The notes beneath the pieces were generated by a model that saw nothing but the letters and a program-made list of their open reading frames with translations, was not told the DNA's origin and did no database searches. From an uncultured Mobiluncus sp. (GTDB lineage Bacteria > Actinomycetota > Actinomycetes > Actinomycetales > Actinomycetaceae), in the NCBI RefSeq assembly GCF_943914685.1, contig NZ_CALUCZ010000015.1, forward strand, positions 5,886 through 69,885: DNA of 64,000 nucleotides, read 5' to 3'. This document shows positions 8,342 to 17,725 of this stretch, piece after piece. Position 1 is the first letter of the stretch; each line of letters starts with the position of its first letter. The position numbers and the translations under genes are program-made.

Positions 8342-9167
8342 AAAACGAACGATTATGGTGTTTCACCACCATTACCGCGAGCCCGCAATCGTGGCGGCAG
8401 CCAGTGTCCGCGGATACCTGGAAAATGCCGGAATTACCGTAGTGGACCGCACGAGTTCGGAACCGATTGACCTCATCATCGTGCTGGGTGGGGACGGAAC
8501 CATTTTGGAGGCCGCGAATATCGCCCATCGTCAAGGCGTCCCGGTCATCGGAGTGAATTTGGGGCACGTCGGGTTCCTCGCCGAAGCGGAGGAAGAAGAA
8601 CTTGACGAGCTGTGCGAGCGGGTGGTGCGTGGCGACTACCAGGTAGAACGCCGAATGTGTATTGACGTAGAAGTACGCCACCCTGATGGTTCGGTGCAAT
8701 CAGAGTGGGCGGCGAACGACATCGCGGTGTTGAGCACCGATAAAGGCCACCCCGCCCTGCTGGCTTTTGGTGTCGACGGGGAAGCGGTTTCCGAGTACGG
8801 TGCGGACGGTTTGATTGTGTCGACTCCCACTGGGTCTACCGCTTATAACTTTTCGGTCGGCGGCCCGGTGGTGTGGCCCGACGTGCAAGCCTTGGTACTG
8901 TCGCCGCTGGCCGCCCACGGCTTGTTTACCCGTTCCTTGGTGCTGGGGCCGTCGTCGGTGCTAGAGATTCAAGTTCTGCCTCAACAGGTGCAGGACTGCG
9001 AAGTCTGGGCTGATGGAAGACGTATTTTGCCCGCGCCGCTGGGTTCTTCCATTCGGGTCACCAAGTCCGCCACCGATATGCAACTGGCACGGTTGGTATC
9101 CCTGCCGTTCTCGGCCCGGTTGGTAAAAAAGTTTGGCTTGCCCGTAGAAGGGTGGCGAGGTCGCTAA
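8334..9167 (+). CDS. nadK: NAD kinase
   Basis: 277 residues from the GTG at 8334 (SKKRTIMVF...). NAD kinase makes NADP from NAD with ATP or polyphosphate. The GGDGT nucleotide motif is at residues 52-56 and the STPTGSTAYNFSVGGP segment is the second conserved block. AAAGG lies about 10 bases before the GTG; an upstream in-frame ATG at 8313 would add seven residues but has no ribosome site. It overlaps the small upstream gene by eight bases and its TAA shares a base with the recN ATG. Confidence 0.94.
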   Translation: MSKKRTIMVFHHHYREPAIVAAASVRGYLENAGITVVDRTSSEPIDLIIVLGGDGTILEAANIAHRQGVPVIGVNLGHVGFLAEAEEEELDELCERVVRGDYQVERRMCIDVEVRHPDGSVQSEWAANDIAVLSTDKGHPALLAFGVDGEAVSEYGADGLIVSTPTGSTAYNFSVGGPVVWPDVQALVLSPLAAHGLFTRSLVLGPSSVLEIQVLPQQVQDCEVWADGRRILPAPLGSSIRVTKSATDMQLARLVSLPFSARLVKKFGLPVEGWRGR

Positions 9168-10894
9168 TGCTGGAATCGCTGCGGATTGAGAATTTGGGGA
9201 CGATTAGCTCCGTGGCCCTGGAGTTTGGTCCGGGCTTTACCGTCATTACCGGCGAGACCGGGGCCGGTAAAACCATGCTGCTGACCTCGCTGGACTGGTT
9301 GCTGGGGGCAAAAGTCGAGCCCGCACTGGTTTCCCACGGGGCTCAAAAGGCCGTGGTGGAAGGCAGTTTCCTGGTCGATGGCGTGGCGGGGGCAGTCGTG
9401 GAGGAAGCCGGTGGTGTGGTTGAAGACGGCGTTGCTGAGGTCTCAAGAGTGGTGCCCCTAGATTCTCGTTCCAAGGCTCACCTGGGGGGACGCACGGTTC
9501 CTGCCGCTATTTTGGGGGAGTTCGGTTCCAGCTTGGTGTCGGTTCATGGTCAAGCTGCGCAGGGCCGGCTGCGCACCGAGCGGGCCCAGCGTGACGCTTT
9601 GGACGCTTATGGAGACGCGGCCCATCAGCGGGCTTTGGAACAATACGTTCAGGAATGGGAGGCTTTGAGCCTCGCTCAGAAGGCTTTCACCGAGTGGGAA
9701 ACCAACGCTGAAAAGCGTGAACATCGCCGTGAAGTGTTGGAACGGTTTTGTGAGGAGTTCGACAGTCTGAGGCCTGAGGACGGTGAATTCACGGAACTTA
9801 GCGCCAGCGTCGCGAAACTGTCCAACGTGGAAAGTTTGCGTGAAAACGTCGCGGCGGCGCTGGGCGCTATTGAAAACGAGGCGGATTCCACCCCGGCAGC
9901 CACCGATTTGGTCGCTGTGGCCACCCGGGCTCTCCAGCGGGCGGCGGAAGAGGATCCGAGTTTGCAAGAGGTCGCGCAAAGCGTGAGCGGGGCTGGTTAC
10001 GCTCTTGATGATGCCGCTCGTGAACTGGGGGTTTACCTGCAAGATTTGAATGCTGACCCGGAGGCGCTCCAGGAGGCGTTGAGTCGGCGGGCTGCGTTTA
10101 CCGATTTGAGTTTGCGTTTGGGAGTGGAACCGGAAATCTTAGGCACGGCCTGGCGAGATACCGTTACGGAGCTGCAGGGTTTGCAGGGCGGCACGGAGCA
10201 TTTAGAGCAGCTGCGCCTAGCGATGGAATCAGCGGCTCAGGCCGTAGCGCAGGCGGGGGTAAAACTGCACGAGGCCCGCGAAAAGACCGCGCGGGCGCTC
10301 AGCAAAGCGATTAACGCTGAACTGGTGGGCCTGGATATGAAAGACACGCGGGTCACCGTGGAGGTTCGTCAGCGGGAGCCGGGCGCTCATGGAGTCGACC
10401 GTATTGAGTTCATGTTGCGTCCCCACCCGAAAGCCCCCGTGCTGGCCTTATCCAGCGCGGCCTCCGGTGGGGAGCTTTCCCGGATCATGCTGGCACTGGA
10501 AGTGACCCTGGCAGGCAGAGGTTCCCAGTTATCCCAAACCGGTCAGCCTCTCCAGGACGCACAAAGCACCGGGGCCCGCGGCACTTTCGTGTTCGACGAA
10601 GTTGATGCGGGGATTGGCGGGCAAGCCGGCATTGAGGTCGGGAGGCGGCTGGCGCGTCTGGCTCAGGACTACCAGGTCATCGTGGTGACCCACCTGGCGC
10701 AGGTCGCGGCGTTTGGAGACTGCCAGGTGCAGATCACTAAGAGCGGCGGACAAAGCCAGATTATAGTGTTGGATCAGGAATCACGACGCGAGGAGCTGGC
10801 GCGGATGATTTCCGGGACGAAACTCACAAAAACGGCGCTTGCGCACGCCGATGAGTTAATCGAACTGGCTCGTGTGGGACAATCGGAGTCATGA
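9167..10894 (+). CDS. recN: DNA repair protein RecN
   Basis: 575 residues of an SMC-like ATPase used in double-strand-break repair. Walker A GETGAGKT is at residues 29-36, the ABC signature in SSAASGGELSRIMLALE, and Walker B ending FDEVDAGIGG with D477 near the C-terminus; the centre is a coiled coil rich in E, A and R. The ATG at 9167 overlaps the nadK stop (TAATG) and has GAGG six bases upstream; a GTG at 9152 is possible but less likely. The last bases form an ATGA overlap with steA. The nadK-recN pairing is widespread in bacteria. Confidence 0.95.
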   Translation: MLESLRIENLGTISSVALEFGPGFTVITGETGAGKTMLLTSLDWLLGAKVEPALVSHGAQKAVVEGSFLVDGVAGAVVEEAGGVVEDGVAEVSRVVPLDSRSKAHLGGRTVPAAILGEFGSSLVSVHGQAAQGRLRTERAQRDALDAYGDAAHQRALEQYVQEWEALSLAQKAFTEWETNAEKREHRREVLERFCEEFDSLRPEDGEFTELSASVAKLSNVESLRENVAAALGAIENEADSTPAATDLVAVATRALQRAAEEDPSLQEVAQSVSGAGYALDDAARELGVYLQDLNADPEALQEALSRRAAFTDLSLRLGVEPEILGTAWRDTVTELQGLQGGTEHLEQLRLAMESAAQAVAQAGVKLHEAREKTARALSKAINAELVGLDMKDTRVTVEVRQREPGAHGVDRIEFMLRPHPKAPVLALSSAASGGELSRIMLALEVTLAGRGSQLSQTGQPLQDAQSTGARGTFVFDEVDAGIGGQAGIEVGRRLARLAQDYQVIVVTHLAQVAAFGDCQVQITKSGGQSQIIVLDQESRREELARMISGTKLTKTALAHADELIELARVGQSES

Positions 10895-12069
10895 TGGCAG
10901 TGTTTCGCCGAAAACGTAATGAAAAAACCAGCACCAGCCTGGGCGGCTTGGTGCGCATCGATACGCGTACCAAGAACCTGACAAAACGCCTGGGTGCCGG
11001 GGAAGTCGCCGTTATTTCGCACCAGGATTTGGACTGGGTTGCGGCCGAGTCGCTGAAAGCAATCGAACCCGCCGCGGTTCTGAATGCGGAAAAGTCCACC
11101 TCCGGCCGCTACCCGAATCAAGGACCGAAAGTCCTCATCGAGGCGGGGATTCCCCTCATCGACGATTTGGGCTCCGACATCATGAGCCTGAAAGAGGGCC
11201 AACGGGTCGAAATCCGGGACAACCAGGTCTTTTGTGGCGGGAAACTCGTGGCGGAAGGGGTGCGGCAAACCGAGGAAACGAACGCCGTCAATATGGAGGC
11301 AGCGAAAGCCTCCCTGGGAGTCCAGATTGAGGCTTTCACCGCCAACACTATGGAATACCTGAAAAAAGAACGGGATTTAATTCTTGATTCCGTGGGTGTG
11401 CCGGATTTGCGGACGAACTTTACCGGCCGTCAGGTTTTGATGGTGGTGCGCGGCTACAACTACAAAGAAGACCTGCTGATGCTCAAACCCTACATTCGCG
11501 AGTATCGTCCTATCTTGATTGGAGTGGACGGTGGAGCGGATGCGCTGTTAGAAAACGGTTTGAAGCCCGATTTGGTGGTGGGCGATATGGACTCCGTGAC
11601 CGATAAGGCACTGACTTGCGGGGCGGAAATCGTGGTGCACGCCTATCCCAACGGGAAAGCCCCCGGCTTGGCCAGGGTACAGGAACTCGGGGTGGAACAC
11701 GTGGTATTTCCGGCCGCGGGCACGTCCGAGGACATCACGATGCTGTTAGCTGATGAGAAAGGCGCGGAACTCATCGTCGCCCTGGGTACGCACGCCACCT
11801 TGGTGGAATTCTTGGACAAGGGGCGTGCCGGAATGTCCTCAACTTTCCTGACCCGCCTGAAAGTCGGCAGCAAACTCATCGACGCCAAGGGCGTTTCCAA
11901 ACTTTACCGTCCCCGGATTACGAACTGGCAGATGGGCTTGTTGGTTGTGGCCGGTCTGCTGGCGATGCTGGCGGCGTTGGGGTCAACCACCGGCGGACAG
12001 ACCTTCATAGGATTGGTAGCTGCGAATATGGATGCCTGGTGGCACGGCCTGAGGGGCTTGATTGGTTAA
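10891..12069 (+). CDS. steA: SteA-like membrane-anchored protein (thiamin pyrophosphokinase-like fold)
   Basis: 392 residues. The central part resembles the thiamin pyrophosphokinase catalytic fold, with GVDGGADALLENGLKPDLVV and GDMDSV at residue 231, followed by one membrane segment near residues 348-370 (MGLLVVAGLLAMLAALG) and a short tail. It corresponds by order to Rv1697. In Corynebacterium SteA acts with SteB in septal cell-wall splitting at division. The start overlaps the recN stop as ATGA. The downstream gene is the SteB/MctB-type protein, so the pair is intact. True kinase activity is doubtful. Confidence 0.88.
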   Translation: MMAVFRRKRNEKTSTSLGGLVRIDTRTKNLTKRLGAGEVAVISHQDLDWVAAESLKAIEPAAVLNAEKSTSGRYPNQGPKVLIEAGIPLIDDLGSDIMSLKEGQRVEIRDNQVFCGGKLVAEGVRQTEETNAVNMEAAKASLGVQIEAFTANTMEYLKKERDLILDSVGVPDLRTNFTGRQVLMVVRGYNYKEDLLMLKPYIREYRPILIGVDGGADALLENGLKPDLVVGDMDSVTDKALTCGAEIVVHAYPNGKAPGLARVQELGVEHVVFPAAGTSEDITMLLADEKGAELIVALGTHATLVEFLDKGRAGMSSTFLTRLKVGSKLIDAKGVSKLYRPRITNWQMGLLVVAGLLAMLAALGSTTGGQTFIGLVAANMDAWWHGLRGLIG

Positions 12070-12105
12070 AGGCGAATTTGTGAAAGTTAGATTGGAAGAA
12101 AACTT

Positions 12106-13086
12106 ATGATTGATTTTCGGTATCACCTGGTTTCCTTGGTGGCGGTTTTCTTGGCTCTGGCAGTGGGGATTATCCTCGGCGCCGGGCCGCTGGCCGATCC
12201 CATCGGGGATACTTTGACGGGTCAAGTCGACAAACTCCGTGAAGATCGCAACCAGCTCAATGAGCAACTGACCCATGCCCAGTCTCAAATCAATGTGCAA
12301 GACCAGACCATAGAACAGTTCGCGCCACGGATATTCAACGGATTCCTGCAAGGCACCGGGGTCGCCCTAGTGGTGCTACCCGATGCCCAAGCCGAAGACG
12401 TGAAGGCCGTGAGTGAAATCGTTGCCGCGGCGGGCGGTACCGTCAACGCGCAAATTAATTTGCAGGACAACTTTTTTGCCCCCGCAAAACAGGCTTACCG
12501 GGAGGCGCTTTCCGGTCAAATCAGACAGTATTTGAGCGATACCACCCGCGCCACCACCCCGGAATCCACTTTGGCGGCCGCTGTCGGTCAGCTCATTTTT
12601 ACTGGCCAAAACGATTCGCTGTCGGGAATCCTGACGGTGGAAGAAACTCCGCTGATCCAGGTGGCTAATCCCGCGTCTCAGCCGGCTCGCGCCGCGATTA
12701 TCGTGGGTTCGGGCCCGCTGGAGCCGCAGAACGAGAAACAGCTGAAGACTTTGGAAAAATGGACCAAGAATCTCATCGAGTTCGCCCAAACCCTCAACAC
12801 GTTCGCTTCGGGCGTGGTGCTTTACGGTTCGGCTCAGGGTGAGAACGACCTGTTGACCAAGGTGCGGTCGGGCGGGAACCCGGTTCCCACGGTGGACAGC
12901 ATCGGCACGAAAACCGCGCTGTTGTCCCTGCCTTTTGCCTTGGTGGCCCGCATGAACGGCACCGTCGGAGCCTGGGGCAGCGAACAGAATGCCTCCGCGC
13001 TGGTGCCGCCCTTCACGGAAGTTCCCGCTCCGCCGGCCCCGGCTGAGGCGCCCGCTGCGCCGCCAGCCGCACCGGCACCGCAGTGA
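12106..13086 (+). CDS. SteB/MctB-like single-pass protein
   Basis: 326 residues. MIDFRYHLVSLVAVFLALAVG at the N-terminus, split here by family convention, is the diagnostic start of the MctB family: a short cytoplasmic end and one membrane helix, then a coiled coil (DKLREDRNQLNEQLTHAQ) and an extracellular domain, ending in a Pro/Ala-rich tail. Rv1698 was described as a copper exporter (MctB), while the corynebacterial relative SteB works with SteA in cell separation. Lying 36 bases after steA, the cell-separation role fits the context better. AGATTGGAAGAAAAC precedes the ATG. Confidence 0.88.
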   Translation: MIDFRYHLVSLVAVFLALAVGIILGAGPLADPIGDTLTGQVDKLREDRNQLNEQLTHAQSQINVQDQTIEQFAPRIFNGFLQGTGVALVVLPDAQAEDVKAVSEIVAAAGGTVNAQINLQDNFFAPAKQAYREALSGQIRQYLSDTTRATTPESTLAAAVGQLIFTGQNDSLSGILTVEETPLIQVANPASQPARAAIIVGSGPLEPQNEKQLKTLEKWTKNLIEFAQTLNTFASGVVLYGSAQGENDLLTKVRSGGNPVPTVDSIGTKTALLSLPFALVARMNGTVGAWGSEQNASALVPPFTEVPAPPAPAEAPAAPPAAPAPQ

Positions 13087-13124
13087 GACTTGAGCAGTCC
13101 AGGAACTAAACCGGAAGGCGAGTT

Positions 13125-13874
13125 ATGCAGATTAACTTCCAGCGCACGAATTTTCACGGCCGGAATGTGAGCCTGTGGGGCGGGACAGCGGTTAGTATCG
13201 GTCTACCGGTGGCTCAGATGATTTCGGGACGGGGTAATTCCGCAGCGCTGCGGGTCGCCGTGGCCGCAGCCGGCAGTGGTGCGGCGGGGCTTTTTGACGA
13301 TATGTCAGACAGCGACACCACCAATAAATCTACAAAAGGGCTGCGCGGCCATATCGGGGCTTTGAAAGAGGGCCGGCTGAGCCCTGGCCTGGTTAAGATG
13401 CTGGCCCTGATGGCTACGGGGGCTGTGGCCGCCCGGCCCCGCCGCGATGTTTGGGGCTGGCTGATTCAGGCCGGAGTCATTGCCGGGAGCGCGAACCTGA
13501 TTAATCTGCTGGATTTGAGGCCGGGGCGGGCCCTCAAAGTGGCGCTGCTAGGTGGCGCGGCAGGATTTTGGCCCGCCCGCACCGGGTGCTACTCCGCACG
13601 CCGGCGGATGGCGGTAACGAACTGTGCCGTTATCGCCGCAGCCTTGCCCTTAGACCTGCGCGAAGTCACCATGTTGGGAGACACGGGCGCCAATGCGCTG
13701 GGAGCGGCCTTGGGCACCACCTGGTCGCAAGGACGAACCACCCGCACCAACCTTGTGACCTTGGCTGTAATCGCCGCACTGACCCTGGCTAGTGAAAAAA
13801 TCAGTTTCTCGAAAGTCATCGACAGCCACCCGGTGTTGAAAGCCGGGGACGACTGGGGGCGTCTGCCTGCATAG
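13125..13874 (+). CDS. Short PNPT-like (MraY/WecA-related) membrane protein
   Basis: 249 residues with several hydrophobic helices. Three pieces recall polyprenyl-phosphate sugar-1-phosphate transferases: LFDDMSD (the DD metal motif), NLINLLDLRPGRALK (the NxxNxxDGxDGL region, here altered) and MLGDTGANALG (the GDxGS loop). It is about 100 residues shorter than MraY or WecA, so it may lack helices and may not be a full enzyme. GGAAGGCGAG precedes the ATG. It lies between SteA/SteB and the lipid II flippase MurJ, which points to envelope assembly. Activity is uncertain. Confidence 0.65.
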   Translation: MQINFQRTNFHGRNVSLWGGTAVSIGLPVAQMISGRGNSAALRVAVAAAGSGAAGLFDDMSDSDTTNKSTKGLRGHIGALKEGRLSPGLVKMLALMATGAVAARPRRDVWGWLIQAGVIAGSANLINLLDLRPGRALKVALLGGAAGFWPARTGCYSARRRMAVTNCAVIAAALPLDLREVTMLGDTGANALGAALGTTWSQGRTTRTNLVTLAVIAALTLASEKISFSKVIDSHPVLKAGDDWGRLPA

Positions 13875-13924
13875 AGGACTCGCGGAAAACGGCGCGTTAC
13901 GTAAAAAACAGCTTGAAAGGTGAG

Positions 13925-15640
13925 TTGACCAATTTGAGGAAGCGTGAAAAAACCGCCACGAACCCGGTGGCAGCCTTAGCGGGGGCGGCCGGGACTGTAG
14001 CGGTGATGACGCTAATCTCTAGGATTTTCGGTTTCGGCCGATGGCTGGCCCAAGCCACTTGGGTCGGAGCGGACACGGTCGGCAACGCCTACGCTTCGGC
14101 GAACCAAATCCCCAATGTGATTTTTGAAGTCGTGGTCGGGGGCGCTTTGGCCTCCATCACTATCCCCCTGTTGGCTCAAGCCATTGCTGGTTCTCTGAAA
14201 GACGAAGTGAATCGTATCGCTTCGGCGCTGTTTACCTGGACGCTGACCCTGCTGGTTCCGCTGGGTTTGCTGGTTTTTCTGGCCGCTGAACCCATCGCCG
14301 CGGTGCTGCCGGTCTCGGTGGGTTCCGACGTCGCCACCCAAAATGCGCTGACCGCGTATTTTCTGCGGGTTTTTGCTCTACAGATTCCGCTCTATGGGAT
14401 AGCCGTGGTGTTGGGAGGAATCCTGCAAGCCCACCACCGTTTTGCGTGGCCCGCCCTGATGCCGGCGTTTTCCTCCGTCGTCACCATCGGCGCTTATGCC
14501 GCCTATGGTGCCTTGAGCGGCTCCAACCCGACCGAATACACCGCTATTGCCGCCCTAGCGTGGGGGACTACCGCGGGGGTACTGGTGTTGAGCGTTCCGC
14601 TTTTCGTTCCCGTCTGGAACGTGGGGGTGCGTCTCAAGCTCGTATGGAAGATGCCGCGGGAACAATTCCGGCAAGCTCTCACATTGGGAGCCTACGGCAT
14701 CGGAGCCCTGCTGGCAGCCCAAGGCTATATGCTCGCCACGCTGTTCCTGACCCGGTGGGGCGGAGTAGAGGGCACCATCAACGTTTTTCAGTATTCCCAA
14801 GCTATCTACCTGCTGCCCTACGCGCTGTTCACTTTCCCGGTGGCGACAGTCGTGTTTCCCCTATTGACCAGGCGTTTTGCGTCGGGACAGACGGCAAAAG
14901 TGGGGGAGTTGGCCACCAGTTCCACCGCCTTGATTGCCGGTCTGTCTCTGTTGGGGGTCGCCGGATTGATTGCGGTAGCGCCCGGTATGGCAGCCATTTT
15001 TGCATGGAACCGGCCCATTCCGGGACTGGAAATGGCGGTCGTGGCGATGGCTCCCGCCCTGGTGGGCTATGCCTTGCTCTATCACTTGTCACGAGTGTTT
15101 ATCGCCGTCAACCGGGCACGGCATTCTTTTTTCGCAGCATTGCTGGGGTGGGGGATAGCCGCCATCAGCGGGTGGCTGCTGATTCTCGTTTTAGCGCCTT
15201 TGCGCGGTGACGGCGTCGCCACGCTCATCGCTCTGGGGGTCGGCAACGCTTTGGGCATGAGCGTGGCCGGGGCCTACCTGCTGATTGTCTGGGGTCGCCT
15301 CCAGGTGGGTTCTCCGGTTCAGGTGCTGAAAGCCCTGTTGATTGCCGTTCCGGGAGCTGCCTTGGGCGGAGTCTTAGGACGCCTAGCGTATGCGGGAGTC
15401 ACTGCCCTAGACCTGCCGCTGGGGGTACTGTGGGCCACTCTCGGGGCCGGTCTGGTGACGGTAGCCTGTGCCTTGCCGGGATTGAAAATCATCGCCACGC
15501 CCTTTTGGAAACAAACCCGCTCGGCCCGCCACGCTCCCGAAACTGTCGAAACGACTGAGAACCTTGGGAAAAACCTATCCCCGCAGAATCCTCTCTCGGC
15601 AGAACCTGAAACAGAACGTTTGGAGGAGGGCGAATCGTGA
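13925..15640 (+). CDS. murJ: MurJ/MviN-type lipid II flippase
   Basis: 571 residues, many membrane helices. The start of the fold, LISRIFGFGRWLAQATWVG, and NAYASANQIPN match the MurJ/MviN family of the MOP superfamily, which flips lipid II across the membrane for peptidoglycan synthesis. A cytoplasmic tail of about 50 polar residues follows the last helix. I choose TTG 13925, which has AAAGG four bases upstream; an in-frame TTG at 13913 lacks a ribosome site. No cytoplasmic kinase-like domain like that of mycobacterial MviN is present. The end overlaps the next start (GTGA). Confidence 0.9.
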   Translation: MTNLRKREKTATNPVAALAGAAGTVAVMTLISRIFGFGRWLAQATWVGADTVGNAYASANQIPNVIFEVVVGGALASITIPLLAQAIAGSLKDEVNRIASALFTWTLTLLVPLGLLVFLAAEPIAAVLPVSVGSDVATQNALTAYFLRVFALQIPLYGIAVVLGGILQAHHRFAWPALMPAFSSVVTIGAYAAYGALSGSNPTEYTAIAALAWGTTAGVLVLSVPLFVPVWNVGVRLKLVWKMPREQFRQALTLGAYGIGALLAAQGYMLATLFLTRWGGVEGTINVFQYSQAIYLLPYALFTFPVATVVFPLLTRRFASGQTAKVGELATSSTALIAGLSLLGVAGLIAVAPGMAAIFAWNRPIPGLEMAVVAMAPALVGYALLYHLSRVFIAVNRARHSFFAALLGWGIAAISGWLLILVLAPLRGDGVATLIALGVGNALGMSVAGAYLLIVWGRLQVGSPVQVLKALLIAVPGAALGGVLGRLAYAGVTALDLPLGVLWATLGAGLVTVACALPGLKIIATPFWKQTRSARHAPETVETTENLGKNLSPQNPLSAEPETERLEEGES

Positions 15641-16896
15641 AAATAACCATGGTGATGGGCAAAGCCTCACACTCGATGGGAACTTTCGTAGCGTCGCTGT
15701 CGAGTGCTTTGGTGGCGAAAGGCCACGATGTCCACATTATTGCCGAACCCACCAGCGCCAAGTTGTATCGCCTTAAGAACGTTTTGCCGCTGTGGATTGT
15801 GAAACCGCGCAGACTGTTCCTGCTGGGTACGAATCTGCGGCGGTTGCGCCGGGCGCGAGACGTGTTCAAAGATTCTGATGTCATTCACGTTCACGGGCTG
15901 AAAGCGGCGCTGTATGCCCTGGTACTGACCATGTTTATTCCCAATACCCCGCCGCTTTTGGTGTCGCTTTACGAACTGAACGACGAACGCCGCGACACGT
16001 TCTGGCGGCGGTTGTTCTTTCGGTGGATGGATAACCGGGCTTCGCTCATCTCGGGCTCCTCGCTGCGCCTGACCGCAAAGATTGACCGGCAATCATCGGC
16101 GGATACCGACTCGGCGGTATCTTTCCTGGTCAGCCCCAGGGTAGAGAAACTCTTGCAAACCGGAATGCTCAATCGCAAGGAGCGGGTAGGTAACTGGGCC
16201 AAGCTGGCGGCCGCGGAACGGCTGCGCAACCGCGGCCAGCTGGTGCTGGGGATTGGCCCGATTGAGCAAGAAAAACGTTTTGATCGGTTTGTTCGCGCTA
16301 TGCAGCGGGTGACCTATCCGGCCACCGGGGTGGTTATCGGGGACGGAGACCCCCAACTGCTGGCGGGTTTGCGCTCCTACGGCAGCGATGCGCAGGTATC
16401 TTTCCTGGGGTGGCGTAAGTCCCTGGACACCTGGCTGCAAGCCGCGAGCGTGCTGCTCATTACTTCCGAATGGGAATCGCGGGGCTTCATCGCCCAAGAA
16501 GCCATGAGCCAGGGACTGCCGATTGTGGCTGCCCCGGTCGGGAAATTACGTGACATTTTGCTGCCGGAGGGGGTAGCGATGGACAGTCAACAGGGTGAAA
16601 GCCTGGTCAGGGGGGAACAAACCGCGGGGCAGTCCACCGATTCGGAACTGGGGATTGGCAGCCTTGTGGTGGACGTAGACGATGCCGATGCGACAGCTCA
16701 AGCCATCACGAAACTGCTGGCCAACCCCAGCATCTGGTACGAAAAACAAGAGTCTGCCCGGCATCGCGCCGCCACCTGGCCGACCACCGACCAAGTCGCC
16801 AGCGAATGGCTGGGATTCTATCGGCGCTCCCAATCGGGTCAGTCCCAGCAAGAAAACCACACTACCCCGGAACCGCAAACAGGAGAGCAGAAATGA
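15637..16896 (+). CDS. Glycosyltransferase, GT-B fold, family 4-like
   Basis: 419 residues. The N-terminal half has the MKITMVMGKASHSMGTF start and HVHGLKAA typical of GT4 acceptor domains; the C-terminal half has VLGIGPIEQEKRFDRFVRA, VIGDGD and the E-x7-E motif ESRGFIAQE, which binds the nucleotide sugar. The GTG is preceded by GGAGGAGGG and overlaps the murJ stop. Position after murJ suggests a cell-envelope glycan or glycolipid product, but donor and acceptor cannot be read from the sequence. No membrane segment. Confidence 0.85.
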   Translation: MKITMVMGKASHSMGTFVASLSSALVAKGHDVHIIAEPTSAKLYRLKNVLPLWIVKPRRLFLLGTNLRRLRRARDVFKDSDVIHVHGLKAALYALVLTMFIPNTPPLLVSLYELNDERRDTFWRRLFFRWMDNRASLISGSSLRLTAKIDRQSSADTDSAVSFLVSPRVEKLLQTGMLNRKERVGNWAKLAAAERLRNRGQLVLGIGPIEQEKRFDRFVRAMQRVTYPATGVVIGDGDPQLLAGLRSYGSDAQVSFLGWRKSLDTWLQAASVLLITSEWESRGFIAQEAMSQGLPIVAAPVGKLRDILLPEGVAMDSQQGESLVRGEQTAGQSTDSELGIGSLVVDVDDADATAQAITKLLANPSIWYEKQESARHRAATWPTTDQVASEWLGFYRRSQSGQSQQENHTTPEPQTGEQK

Positions 16897-17573
16897 GTGA
16901 GACCACATCGCGTATAGAACCGCTGGAGGATAAACAAACCGAGTTTCCCGTGGTGGATTCTCTGGAGGTGTTTCGGGGCAAGGTATTTTCCATGCTCACC
17001 GAGCGGGTTCGCTACGGTGATGGGGTGGCGATGCGGGATTTTGTGAAGCATCCGGGTGCGGTCGCTATCGTTCCGCTGCGGGAAGGCTCGGCCAGCGCTT
17101 CGGGAGAGCCGGAAGTGCTGCTGATTAACCAGTATCGTCACCCGGTGGGGGCGACTCTGTGGGAGATTCCCGCGGGATTGCTGGACATCGCGGGGGAGGA
17201 TCCGCTGCGGGCGGCGCAGCGAGAGCTGGAGGAAGAAGCCGATTTGCACGCTGCTCGGTGGGACGTGCTGGTGGATTATTTCACCACGCCGGGCGGGTCT
17301 TCCGAAGCTCTGCGCGTGTTCTTGGCCCGTGATTTGACACTGATTCCCGCGGTGGAGCGCAGTTTTCAGCGTGAAGCCGAAGAAGCGTTTATGACGCGGC
17401 GCTGGGTGGAGTTGCGTGAGGCAGTGGCGGCGATTTTTGCGGGACAGATACATAATCCCTCCGCGGTCGTCGGGATACTGGCTACCGCGCTGGCTCTGGG
17501 GTTGCCCGGCGTTTCCCCGGTGTCTTTGCGTTCGGCCTCAGCCCCGTGGTTTCGGAAAACCTCTTCGGATTAG
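16893..17573 (+). CDS. NUDIX hydrolase, ADP-ribose pyrophosphatase type
   Basis: 226 residues. The NUDIX helix runs from G95 (GLLDIAGEDPLRAAQ) to R110-L118 (RELEEEADL), in the ADP-ribose pyrophosphatase spacing; the usual final glycine is D117. INQYRHPVG before it and TTPGGSSEALRVFLA after it are also typical. It should hydrolyse ADP-ribose or related nucleoside diphosphates. By position it equals Rv1700, which lies two genes after mctB in Mycobacterium. The ATG at 16893 follows AGGAGAG and overlaps the glycosyltransferase stop by four bases. Last gene of the long run from 4579. Confidence 0.9.
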   Translation: MSETTSRIEPLEDKQTEFPVVDSLEVFRGKVFSMLTERVRYGDGVAMRDFVKHPGAVAIVPLREGSASASGEPEVLLINQYRHPVGATLWEIPAGLLDIAGEDPLRAAQRELEEEADLHAARWDVLVDYFTTPGGSSEALRVFLARDLTLIPAVERSFQREAEEAFMTRRWVELREAVAAIFAGQIHNPSAVVGILATALALGLPGVSPVSLRSASAPWFRKTSSD

Positions 17574-17725
17574 ACCCGCCGCCAGTCCGCTAAGCTGCCG
17601 TCGTTCGAGGCGTTAGCCGGACGCCGCTGGTCTAGCCCGGTCCCGGAAAACTGATTTTTGACACACTCACGTTGCGCAAATTTTTTAATAAAACCGCAGT
17701 TTGGCGTATTTTGGCGGGTTTTAAG

